Of a stretch of DNA of 64,000 bases, positions 11,816 to 22,559 are shown piece by piece. Made by a program: the position numbers and the translations under genes. The stretch comes from Dermacentor variabilis. Taxonomy: Eukaryota; Arthropoda; Arachnida; Ixodida; Ixodidae. Location: the NCBI RefSeq assembly GCF_050947875.1, contig NC_134568.1:257818615-257882614 (forward strand), given 5' to 3'. The stretch's first letter is position 1; each line of letters begins with the position of its first letter. The notes beneath the pieces were generated by a model. That model worked only from the letters and a program-made list of their open reading frames with translations. It was not told the origin of the DNA and ran no database searches.

Positions 11816-13240
11816 TTTTTTCGGTCGCCAGCAAACAAGCCGAGAAATGGATTATTCTGGGACATTTTAATGCGTCCCACCCAGCCTGCGGGTACCAAAC
11901 ATAAACTCCAAAAGGCCGCCGTCTAGCCCACTCCGTAAGCCTCCATCGATTCACTCTGCTGACAGAACCTGACAGAACAACCAGAACGGGTAACAACGCA
12001 AGCAGCGATACATGTTCCGACCTGACAGTGCTCAAGGGGTCGACTCGATGTTTCTGGAACAACCTAATGGACAACCTGGGCAGTGACCACAGCATTCTAG
12101 CCTCAGGAGTCCAACTGGTGACCATACACGCCCCAGAACGTGCAGTCAAAACAACGAACTGGGACGCGTTGCGGCGCAACAGAACCAAGCCTCAACAACG
12201 CGACACGCCATCTGTACACGAGTGGACACAACAGCTACAAGCAGAATTTAAAGCTGCCACCAAGCAACTCACTGCAACAACGGAGACACCGGATGTGGAC
12301 AGACATCTGCTCCACCTCATGGCATGCGAAGAAGCCTGACCAAACGATGGAAGAGACAGCGGCACAACTGCAGGCTGAAACAAAGCATCGTGCGGATCAA
12401 AGCAGAAGCGGAGGAATACGCCATCAACCGCACCAATAACAATTGGCACAACCTCTGCGACCCCCTTAATGGCACTCTAAGTACATCCAAAACGTGGTCC
12501 CTCCTCAGAGCACGTACTCAACCCAACGCTTACAAAAAACGCACACAACCAACACCGTCCGCACTATTACCCACAAAGAACAAATGGTTGATGACGCGCT
12601 CCTCCAAACACTGCAACAGAGATACGTAACTACAGGTCACTGACCGGATTACAAAGACTATCCACACGAGGAAGAAACCCAATAGGATGCCTATTTTACA
12701 GAGGCAGAAGTGAGGGCAGCCCTACACGGCGTAAGACCTAACACGGCGCCTATGCACTATAACACTATGCACTACTACGCAACCTCGGCGATCAGGCCAT
12801 CCGGCAACTCGCTGCATACTACAACGGCTCCTGAAAAAAAAAAAAAGAAACGAACGCTTCCACAAGAATGGCGACACGCCGATATTACCTTAATTCCGAA
12901 ACCCGGGCAACCATTCTCCCTCCAAAATCTCAGACCCACTTCCCTGACTTCGTATATGGGCAAACTCTTTGAGCACGTAGTTCTTATGCGCCTCCAAGTT
13001 TACGTCGAGGTGAACCAAGTCTTCCCAAATACCTTAGTCAGCTATCGAGCAGGTCTTTGTGCGCAGGCCATACTCCTACAACTTAAGGAGAATGTTGTGG
13101 ATGATCCGAGTACAGCTTAAACCAGAGCGATTCCCGCGTTGTACCTCAAGGGGGCCTTCGAAAACGTCTCACATGAACTCATGGATTCAGCCACCCCTGG
13201 TTACTCCCCTATTCCTTCACCTCCCTCCTGGGAGACTGCT
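11816..13240 (+). pseudogene. I-clade LINE relic: endonuclease and N-terminal reverse transcriptase
   Basis: Conceptual translation, with several frame changes, follows an I-type non-LTR retrotransposon ORF2. It begins with an APE endonuclease block (FNASHPA near 11865), continues with GSDHSIL at 12079 as the C-terminal catalytic SDH motif, and then a basic linker (KTWSLLR near 12490). RT domain blocks follow: WRHADITLIPKPGQP at 12870, LRPTSLTSYMGKLFEHV at 12930, and LYLKGAFENVSHEL at 13140, where D of the first catalytic motif is replaced. It stops before the YxDD motif at a (TA)n tract. Frameshifts, stops and an A-run at 12834-12846 make it non-functional. The RNase H portion at 16.7-18.5 kb is a similar element, but whether both come from one copy cannot be told. 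Confidence 0.8.
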
Positions 13241-13300
13241 CTGACCAGCTCAGACCTGCAAGAGCAGCGACGGCTGATCCGGTGGGCACGCGGAGTGGTG

Positions 13301-13302
<2 letters not shown>

Positions 13303-13361
<59 letters not shown>
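13303..13361. repeat. (TA)n microsatellite, about 29 units
   Basis: Perfect alternating AT run between the LINE relic and the tRNA-bearing repeat. Confidence 0.95.
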
Positions 13362-13362
<1 letters not shown>

Positions 13363-13363
13363 C

Positions 13364-13800
13364 GAGAAGAAGGGGGATTAACCCCTTCTTCTCCCTTTCT
13401 TCTCGTTATTACATAACGAGGGTCTCGAATCCGGCAACATTAATGCCTTCAGGTAGCATAAGTGGGTTTATTGACCAGTTGCCTTCACCCTAAAAAGATC
13501 ACGTTCTCGTGACGCCTGCGGCAAAAAAGACGTTCCACGTCCGCCGCCAAGGTCTGTGAGTGGTGGCACTGGCTAACACTCCCAGGGTTCTACTAGGACA
13601 CATGAATACCCAAGAAAGTGGATGGGAAAACGGCGCCGTGGTAGCTCAATTGGTAGAGCATCGCACGCGAAATGCGAAGGCTGTGGTTGTTTTTTCATCC
13701 ACTTTAATTTCCATTAATTTATCGTTTCTTTATTTCATTTATTAAGCACAAATAATTTCCCCTATGTTGTCCTTGGTGTCAGTGTTTGTTGGCTTCTTAT
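13364..13800 (+). mobile_element. Second copy of the tRNA-bearing repeat
   Basis: It opens with a 12-bp hairpin (gagaagaagggg/ccccttcttctc, 13364-13393). It contains the tRNA-like head gtagctcaattggtagagca at 13641, truncated in the T arm, and then shares with 1640-1800 the strings tttttcatccacttt, ttatttcatttattaagcac and cccctatgttgtccttgg, ending gttggcttcttatga. Only one arm is present here, unlike the palindromic copy at 1370. Confidence 0.7.
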
Positions 13801-13806
13801 GATATG

Positions 13807-13811
<5 letters not shown>

Positions 13812-13857
<46 letters not shown>
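13812..13857. repeat. (TA)n microsatellite, 23 units
   Basis: Perfect TA run immediately after the tRNA-bearing repeat. Confidence 0.95.
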
Positions 13858-13860
<3 letters not shown>

Positions 13861-14079
13861 CTGTACTGAGGAATCCCACTTATAACACTTTTTTTTCTTT
13901 ATTTTTAATATCGACACATGCATAAAGTATATTGCCGGCAGAACACGTTCTAGTGACAAATCAGAAAAAAGTAACTATACAAAGTGGCGTCGTTTCACCT
14001 ACCTGCAGATTGAATTTTTATATTCCTAATAGACTTTCGAGCCTACCTTAAACGAAAACGTGTTCAGCATCATTATACA

Positions 14080-14640
14080 AGGTTTCCCACGTAAGTTTAG
14101 CCAAACTTTAAACATATGTAAATGCCAAGTAGCTGGGCAGAATCAAGATAATGCTGTTTGCCGTCGCTCGTATAGGTACTAAGATTATCTTTTTTGCGTT
14201 CCGTCTAATTGCATAATTATTCTTAATTAACTAATCAATTTCTTAATTATTATAATTAGATTAAATTGTCAAAGAGAAATTTCTAGGGCAACACTAAAAA
14301 CTCCGGATACAGCTTGCTGTTGCTCAATACGTGCTACATAAAAGTTTTTCCTAGCGTGAAAGGAGCCCGCAAATGCACGCAAAATTGCCGCGCGACTGGC
14401 CGCTCAAGGCACTTTGTGTGTATTCGCGGGCTTCTTTCACGCGCGTAAAAACAATGTTATGTATAACGTATTGAAACACAGAAAGCTGTATCGGGAGTTT
14501 CTAATGATGCTCTACAGTTTTCTCATTGACATTTTTCATCTAGTTATAATATTTGAGAAGTTGATTAGTTAATTAAGAATAATTATTTAATTAGGCGGAA
14601 TGAAAAAAAGAGTAATCTGAGTATCTCCAAGTCGGCCGCA
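14080..14640. mobile_element. Foldback element, diverged copy (same family as 26501-27141)
   Basis: Left part: aaggtttcccacgtaagttt, atgtaaatgccaagtagctg, gctgtttgccgtcgctcg. Centre: cgcaaaattgccgcgcgactg at about 14380-14400. The right part then runs back as an inverted copy (cgggcttctttcacgcg, gaaagctgtatcgggagttt, cattgacatttttcatc). The arms are more diverged than in the 26.5-kb copy. A SINE scrap (ggccgcatttcgatgggggt) abuts the right end. Confidence 0.75.
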
Positions 14641-14759
14641 TTTCGATGGGGGTGCAATCGACCGGCTGGGGCATGTACTACGTTGCCACGAAGAATTGCA
14701 TCGGTCGTTTCTGAACCCCCTATACAGCACAGGGCAATGAACTTTCCCCTAAGGTGAGC

Positions 14760-14938
14760 ATTAAAAGTTTTGCACAGTTGATCTTAGTTAATTAACGAAT
14801 TAAGCGGAATATAAAAAAAATACTCTAAGGAGTGCTACATGACGGCATACCATATGCCGTTGGTATCGTGCAGCTTCGGTTAACCACATTTTTTAAAATC
14901 CTTGGTTCAAGTTACGTAAAACACCCTGTATGTGACAT
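14760..14938 (-). mobile_element. Half of a foldback element of the same family
   Basis: On the minus strand it begins acagggtgttttacgtaact, gaaccaaggatttt and runs to ctccttagagtattttt, attccgcttaattcg, matching the terminal and subterminal parts of the family. The centre and the other arm are missing. Confidence 0.55.
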
Positions 14939-16209
14939 TCTTTCTCTGGCAGCCTCTTCTTTTGGGTACTGTCATACAGTTGCTTGCTCAGCCGGTGATG
15001 AATTTCTACTTGGTCCAAGGGAATTTCCTTGTTATAAATTTTTAGCGGCGTTGTCTCATTTTAAATTTTCTTTTAGTTTCTCTAAAATTTTTGCATTGCT
15101 TTCAAGACAGGTCTGAACGGCGCCTTCCAACCCAACCCAATCCAAACCGGCTTGAAACCGGTGCGGTCGGAACGCGTGGCCGTCGTCTGCTGGCTTGACG
15201 CCCGCGCTCTTGCGCCGGCAATGCGTCGCCTTTCGACCGGCTTCCCAGACGTTTCGACAGCGGCGTGGGCAGTGAAGGACACGTCAGTATACAAAGTGGC
15301 TCTAGATGATTCTTTGCACACGCGGGCGGCTTTGCACTGCGTCCCACCGAAACGCGAACATTGTGGCCATGCGTGCGCAGCCTCGCGCGACAATGTACGT
15401 ATAGTATGAGGAATTCAAATACGAACATATCGAGGTGCGCGAGAAAGAAACGTTAAATCACTCTGATCACTGTGGTTTCTTGAAGTGACGACCTCGACTT
15501 TCTGTGTGTCCTTGCATTCTTGTAAGCCGTAGTGCTGTAATCTCGCTTCTGTACGTATGATCAACTCTATCTGGCTGGGGCGCTGGCTGTGCGGGCGGGC
15601 GAGTTGTCATGGCGCAGCAGGATCCCCAGCAGTGCTGTGATTGACCGCCATTCTCGAAGCTTTTCGAAGTAGTTTGGGATCAATAGCAGTCATGTCGCGT
15701 TATTGCGAAGGCATAAGGCTGTTGCAGTATAAGGAGTTGCCATCATTCTCTTTCCGGTGCTTCGAGGCCCGTCTTGACATTTGTCGGCAGCTTTTCGTCA
15801 CGAGAACATTCGTGCTATCGACTGACGCTTATTATCTGGATAGAACTTGCAAATCCAGGTTTCACAGCCTGCATAATAACGTCAGAAACTTGTCCACAGC
15901 TGCATGCGTCGACTGTGATCAGCATGTCCACGTCACTCAACGAGCGTGTATTTTCGTTCATCTGTCATGTTGTGGGGCGAGGCCATTGGGGCGAAAATTA
16001 CCTGAACGTCGAACTGAGATAGTCGAGCAGGAGTTGGAACACTGCCGTTCAACTATTGTGCAGTGACACTGTATGCAATATCTGCAGTTTGTCAGAGGAA
16101 CGTTTTCGCTCGCCATTTTTGCCACAGGTTCGATTTTACAGTGAAGCTGCATACCTCTACCGTCCAAGGAAGTTTTCGTGTCGTTGTTGGCGTGGTAAGC
16201 AAAAAAACT
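14939..16209. other. Unassigned; one 141-codon ORF without recognisable domain
   Basis: A plus-strand ORF at 15641-16066 (141 codons) includes several Cys and His residues but shows no zinc-binding pattern or known domain. It ends just upstream of the minisatellite. The CpG-rich segment 15082-15428 is open on both strands. Either could be retrotransposon debris; I do not assign a function. Confidence 0.35.
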
Positions 16210-16597
16210 TCCCATACGTGGGCCGATACCTGAGATAGTGCAATACCGGCCGGACCCGCGGCGGAGGTGAAGCAGGCGTTAAGCACTCACCATACGTGGG
16301 TTGATCCCGAGGATAGTGCAATACCGGCCGGACCCGCGGCGGAGGTGAAGCAGGCGTTAAGCACTCACCATACGTGGGTTGATACCGAGGATAGTGCAAT
16401 GCCGGCCCGACCCGCGGCGGAGGTGAAGCAGGCGTTAAGCGCTCATCAAACGTGGGCCGATCCCGAGGATAGTGCAATGCCGGCCCGACCCGAGGCGGAG
16501 GTGAAGCAGCCATTAAGCACTCCCCATACGTGGACCGATCCCGAAGATAGTGCAATGCCGGGCCGACCCGCGGCGGAGGTGCAGTTCGCCATTAAGA
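16210..16597. repeat. 78-bp minisatellite, about five units
   Basis: Five tandem units of 78 bp with core strings ccatacgtgggccgat, cccgaggatagtgcaat, ggccggacccgcggc and ggaggtgaagcaggcgttaa. Since 78 is divisible by three, the array is open in at least one frame on each strand (plus 16267-16653, repeating 26-residue units with HTWVDPEDS; minus 16555-16157, units with PASPPPRVRPVLHY). Units differ at a few positions. I recall similar arrays from tick genomes but cannot verify this. Confidence 0.85.
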
Positions 16598-16764
16598 GGC
16601 TCACACTCACAGCTTCGCTGGTCATCCTTCTTCACAGAGCGGAAGGGAACTGAGTTTTTTTTTTCTCTGTCACTGCATTAACTACCACTTCTTTCCTGAC
16701 CTTTACGCCAACATTTCTTCCCTACTCTCCCTTACCATAAATTGACTCATACTAAGACAAACCA

Positions 16765-16997
16765 CCCGCCGTGGTTGCTCAGTGGCTATGGTGTTGGGCT
16801 GCTGAGCACGAGGTCGCGGGATCGAATCCCGGCCACGGCGGCCGCATTTCGATGGGGGCGAAATGCGAAAACACCCGTGTGCTTAGATTTAGGTGCACGT
16901 TGAAGAACCCCAGGTGGTCAAAATTTCCGGAGTCCTCCACTACGGCGTGCCTCATAATCAGAAAGTGGTTTTGGCACGTAAAAAAAAATAAACAGCA
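16765..16997 (+). mobile_element. Young Ruka-like SINE with 12-bp target duplication, nested in LINE
   Basis: Complete SINE beginning cccgccgtggttgctcagtg, with A and B boxes, body and tail, ending in an A-rich stretch. The 12-bp direct repeat taagacaaacca flanks it exactly (16753-16764 and 16998-17009). Removing the SINE and one repeat restores a continuous LINE reading frame, so the LINE was the target. It is nearly identical to the copy at the window start. Confidence 0.92.
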
Positions 16998-17554
16998 TAA
17001 GACAAACCAGATGGACGCCCTACACCGTACGGCACTAAAGGCAGCGCTGGGAATACCCCAGCATGCGTCCACGCAGCTCCTACTGCGACTCGGGGTGCAC
17101 AACACCATCCGCAAGCTAGTCGAAGGCCACCTTAACAGCCAATTCCAACGCCTCCAACGGACAAGGCAGGGGCGCCTCATTCAATCCCGGCTAGGATACT
17201 CAACACCGAGAAAACCGCAACACCTGCTTAGCATTCGACACAAAATTCACGTGTCCCCAATTCCCCGTAATATGTGCCCTGACCGTCGTAAAAGCCGGAG
17301 CACAAGCCATAGCTGGCCCGGGTCTTTGGCGATGGCATATCGAACACGCCGATCCTATGCACCAACCTGGCCCGGTACCCGCAGAGACGTGTCTTGTGTC
17401 TAGTCGTACTAGATAGTACAGGCACTCTGAGGGCTTCGGCCACGGTCAACACTGTGCTCAGCGGCACGACGGAAGAGGCCGCTATCGCCTTGGCCGTCAT
17501 GCTCGCTTCAACCATACCGGCGGCCAGACGGACCTATCACAATGGTCCCTGATT

Positions 17555-17985
17555 CGCAAACCACCTGTTGAACTTTGGCACAAGGAATTGTTACATCCTG
17601 CACACGCTGTATCCCCGCATCATCAGTAGATGGCCGGAGAAATACTTGAGGCATTTTCAATGTGGGTCAGTTAGGAGCCGTCTTTGTTAGTTCCCCTTCC
17701 ATAGCTCTTTGTGATAAAGAACTTAAGTTCCTTAGAAGTTAATCAGTTTGGCCTGTGTCCGCTATGTGTATGGTTACATTTGTATTGTTCAATGTTATTG
17801 ACGCATGCGCAGCAGGAGTTGACCGACGATGACGCGATCGCCTTGCCTTTCTTCTTTTACTCTCTTTATGCCCATTGCGAATTGTATATATTTGCGCAGG
17901 CTTCAATAAAGATGTTGTTGGCAGTCAGCGCTCGTCCTGTGTCCTCCCTTGTCCGTGTTTTTTGGCGCTGTTTCAAATATGAACA
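17555..17985 (+). mobile_element. Retroelement 3' fragment inserted in the LINE RNase H domain
   Basis: Between the two halves of the RNase H domain lies about 430 bp of foreign sequence ending ttcaataaagatgttgttgg, cagtcagcgctcgtcctgtg, ttttttggcgctgtttcaaa. I recall this end from a common tick retroelement; its class is uncertain (perhaps Penelope-like), and I saw no hammerhead core motif. The left border is approximate. Confidence 0.5.
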
Positions 17986-18510
17986 GCCCACAGCATTACA
18001 CAGGGTGCGTATCGCCTGGACACCTGGACACGCCTCTCTTCGTGGTAATGAACGCGCTAATGCGGTAGCCCTAGAGCTCGCTAAACTGGCGCCATTGGAA
18101 GAGCTGCACAACCCAAACGACGCACCGGCAGAGCCACTGAACTACACTGAAACGCTAGAACGTTACAGACATAGCAGGATACATTTCCATTCCCATTCCT
18201 TTAACCGAGAAGATATCGTCGCCGTGGCGACAGCTGCGAACTTATTCGTTTGCTTGCTTCTTTATCCCTCGCCTCTTCCACTCCTCACAATATCCCTCGT
18301 ATTGTCCCTACTGTGGAGCAAAGCCCGCGGAGTATCACTGCACCTGGGTATGGGTGCCTCAGTGCGCGCTTGCTCCCCCGCTCCTGTATACGGAGCGCGG
18401 CGGGCGAGGAGGATATCGAGGCACCCTACACCTATGAAAAAGACGCCCCATCTCATTATGAATAAATGTTTCTATCTCTCTCTCAGAACCACCCGCAAAG
18501 GGACACTATC

Positions 18511-21500
18511 TACAAGCTACCGTTCCAAATTCTCGAGAGTTTAAGGCTTGTAGAACCTGCTTTTAAAATCGTAGAAATTCATCGCGCGGAAACCCCCTCA
18601 ACGCAACTTCATAGCTGTCGGCGTGCAGATAAGTTCCGCGCGGGCGGTACCGAATGCTACCCTGTTATTTAAACTGATAGCCTAACCAAAAAGAAACTGT
18701 CGCTGGAAATTCGGAAGGGGTGCCAGCGTCAACCGTATTTATTGAAAGTTAAATAATGGACCATTACACGTCTTCGCTCGTAACTTTCATATGTAATGCT
18801 AGTAGTTCAGCGCAGTAGAAGAGGCAGTGCATTTATGCAATTAAATAATTATTGTCGCAATTTAACGTTGCGAACGCATTTTCGGTTGCCTGTTGTGCAC
18901 CGCACTGTTTTATAGTTTATGATGTGGAACAAAAGCGTCCACAATACCAACGCACAGTGTTTGCAAAGGTTCTTGGTGTTGCGGCAACCCTCAGTGCGAA
19001 CCTTGCGTAATCCACGCGCATCCATCATACTGGAATGCTTACAGCGTTTCCACGCTATACAGTCACCGGCGCACATCCTTTCATATATAAGCTCGTAAGT
19101 TACCTCACGGTGAACACACAGTTAACCACTCCAAACTGCGTGTGAAAGTAATTACGAAAGCGAAAGCGCGACGTTTCAGCAACTAGAATAACTATTTTTT
19201 GAACAAATATGAAAGCAACAAGTTTCTTGTTCCTTTTCTCGTGTAAGGGCTTTTTAATTCTGAGGCGGTTCTTCTTCCGGGATGACGCACAAGCTCACAT
19301 GGCGCAGGGCTATCAATAGCTGGAATTTCTGAGTCATATAGCTTACGCGTTATCCCTATCAGTTGATACGGGTATGTATCACCATGGTAGCACCATGTAT
19401 TTGCATGGTGCTATCACTAGACACAGCATTCAAGAGCTCTTTGTTACCGCATGCTGACTGAAGCGTGAGATAAGTCTGCATACACAACCGTTCATGAGTG
19501 TCGAACTCTTGGCTACTTCAACACCGTTCAACGAATGAATTTAAAAAATGTGTGATTACATGTTGTTGTTTGATGAATAACCAACTAGGCTCGTTCACTT
19601 CGTTCTCAACAGTTTCGATCAGCCCCAAACCCATTACCCCATCTTCTTTTTTTCTGTTTTCTCTTTCTTTTTGTAAAGTTTGTGTATGGATGTGACAAGT
19701 GATGCGTGGCATGTTCCATGATGTCGTCGTGGAGATTGTTTGCAATAATGTAAAATTTCTAAGTGCGACGACACTTTGGTGTCCACCGGACCGCTTGAAT
19801 GTAGTCGCGTTGCGACCTGCCATATAGAAACCTGTAACCGAAAGCAGTTGTGTCTGGTCGGACGCGTTTCGACAAGTCTGCTGATTGGTTTTAATTATAA
19901 TTACAACCCTCCTCCTGTCTTTCCGATAACCATGGCAGTCATGGAAAATTTCTGCAATCTCCGACCAAGACTTCTCAATGTTATTTATTTTATGGCCAGA
20001 AAAATATAGAGATTAATTTACAGAGGGAAGACCCAGAGCCGAAGGCTGTATACATGGGAATTTTCGGTCGGGAAGTTCTATAAACAATCAATGTGGAAGG
20101 CAGCAGCAGCACGTTTAGAAAATGCAGGAAGTCAAATGATCAGAAAAAAAAAATAAGTTAAAACGTGCTTGCCAAACAAGTTCGTGATAAAGCTTCAAAG
20201 TATTATGGATATACTGATAAGAAACGATAGCGATCCCTTTTTGAAAACGACTAATGAGGAATAATGCTTAATGCGTGTCGGGAGGCGACTCCATTATGAT
20301 ATTTCAGTATAATAAGCGGTATGCCTCCCATTGTTTGAGTGCATTACAGGCAGTAAGAGAAATTTCTGTCGCAGGCCAATCTGGTTGGATAGGTATTTAC
20401 AAGACGATCACTTCATAAAATAGTGGATGAAGTCAACTCTTTTATAGATTTCAAGAAAATAATTGTGGCATTAGAAAGGCCGAATTTTTATATAGAAAGC
20501 TATAAGCTGTAGTTTTGGAGTAGATGTGAAACATTGCAAACATTGCATTGCATTCAAGGTTAGGTTCCATTGCAGGGGGCACTGCCACGCCTTCCCGGCC
20601 CTGCATCACCATATTATAAATTAAACATTGGTTTATCTTTTTTTTTTTTTAAAGGCACGTGTGGGTCGACTCTTGCCGTCAATGTCACGATCCACTTCAG
20701 GTGCCTCTGGAACTGGTACTACTTTGAATGATTTTACTGTACGTGAAAATATTCCTCTCTTAAATATTAGATTAATAATACGCGAAAACAACTTCCAGAA
20801 GACCGGGTAAACTTGGCTGCCTGTAGCTCGTGAAGACGTGAAGAATGCCGTTTTGAGGCGCGATGATTGTCAAGAAAGGTTTTATTTACAGTAAAGGCAG
20901 AAAGGTTGGCCTGAGCTCTATCTGGTCCTTCCGCTACTAAACACCACATTATGATAATCATCATCATTATCGGGCTGAGCTGTTGCTCTCTAACCTGGTA
21001 ACTCTGAGATGTAGGGAAGGGGAGCACACGTATAGTGATTAATTGTGGTTGAGAGTGCGTGGGATGGTGGCAAATTAGTTCTGCGGAATCCCGCAAGGTG
21101 GAGGAAAGTACATGAAAGGGAAAAGTTGTCATCCACCCGAATGTAGCACGAAGCTACAAAGGAAACTCATACGGGTTTCTCAGAAAGAACGCTTCGCAGT
21201 TCAGGAAAAGTATCCCGAACCAGGACGAATTTTTCGTCAACTGCAAAACATTTCTTCTGAAAATCGGAATGCGTTTTACAAAAGTTATTGTACAAAAATC
21301 TAATCATGTAGGCAGCAATTTCAACATGCGATTATTTGCAATGCTGTGGATTTCTTTACAGAGGGAGTGTTTAGCGGGACAGCTGTGTCGGGAGGAAGTG
21401 TTAAGTTGTTCGCTATCGATTCGCGCAGTTGTAGAACAGAAATAGCACGGTAACACAAACGGAATATAATGTTTCTTTTGAGCTTTCGTTTATTGTCATA

Positions 21501-22559
21501 AAAGATTTCATGGAAACAAAACGTTTCGCTGCATTGCACTATACAGTCATGTAGTGTAGGCAGGAATCTTTTATGCCGGAAGGGGTGAAGAAGAAACAAT
21601 TCGGGGCCAGGGGGGTATGTGTGCGGTTTGCCGATCAATTTCCGAAAAGAAAAAAAAAACGGTTGAGGAGAAGGGGTTACGGGTGCGGTCAGTGGACTTC
21701 AACCTTACTGAGCATATCTGCACCCCTGGACGCAACTACGCGTTATCTATGAAACGGCCTGTCCTTGCAGTTGCGCGCATCAACTTTCCGCGGCTGCGTC
21801 AGGCGTGCTCGGTGCACTAGCTGCGAGGTGGCGAAAGCAGCACACCCTCGGCCCTGCGAGCCGCCAGCAGGAACGGCGGCGGAACCATGCTTCGGCAGCT
21901 CGGCAACCACCATTATACCGCGCACGGCAGACACAGGGAGGGGCGCGTCCCGCAGAGGCATGCGCATTCGTTGTCGCCGCCGTCACTGTTCGCCATCGGC
22001 TGCGAAGAGGCGCGCGACCGATGTTGGCGCTGCTAGCTAACAACAAGTAAGAACGAATAGTGTTGAACGTTAGCAGTTAGCGTTGAGGAGAAGCAGTAGA
22101 TAGGAAAGGCAGCCAATGGCCGAGAAGCTCGCGCTACAGTGAACGGGAGCGCGTTAGGTCACCGGAAGAAATGGGAAGGGCAGAATCTGGTCCACGTTAA
22201 AGTCGAAAGCACAAATAATCGCCGGGTTTCGGGAGCACGTACGTGACAAAACCAAAAGCGCGCCCTGAATATTTTGCAAGCACGTGAAATCTTCAGGTAG
22301 AAAAAAAAAGAACTATAGTTCAGGCTGACGGAAAACAGTTTGGAGGGGGAATACGCTTTGAATTACACTGAGGAAATACAGCTGAGTCATTCAAGAGCAG
22401 TGCAGAAATAATGTGGAAGAGGCAGAGTCATAAGGATGCAGAAAATTTTGTTGTCAGCAACATCAACTGAAAATAGTCGGAAGAGAAAATGCCACAGTAC
22501 ACAACTGAACGGGATGTAAAATATCGATGAAATTAGCAACTGGGATCGAAAGTCAAAGG
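18511..22559. other. No supported gene; mostly unassigned
   Basis: Contains a 10-bp hairpin at 19388-19413 (tagcaccatg/catggtgcta), T/A runs, and a CpG-rich patch at 21760-22050 with overlapping ORFs on three frames ending in an aacaagtaagaac string that resembles a splice donor. ORFs of up to 121 codons (20767-21132 minus) show no domain. The segment 22070-22560 may belong to the LINE relic that follows. Confidence 0.45.

Larger units (their letters stand above)
16690..18510 (+). pseudogene. I-clade LINE relic: post-RT region and RNase H, interrupted twice
   Basis: Coding similarity resumes with the frame ..THTKTN before and QMDALHRTALKAALGIPQ after the SINE at 16765-16997, then LLLRLGVHNTIRKLVEGHL near 17090. 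An RNase H domain follows, recognisable by TEEAAIALAVMLAST near 17470 and, after a second insertion, by WTPGHASLRGNERAN near 18015. The 3' end near 18460-18485 (gaataaatgtttctatctc) is a typical LINE 3' UTR with an AATAAA-like signal. Frameshifts and stops are frequent. The 3' limit is approximate. Confidence 0.75.

Noticed and set aside
16771..17403. 210-codon plus-strand ORF
   Set aside because: An artificial fusion of SINE sequence with LINE coding sequence, created by the nested insertion.
17711..18544. 277-codon plus-strand ORF, the second longest open frame in the window
   Set aside because: Joins a foreign retroelement 3' end to the LINE RNase H remnant. Not a gene.
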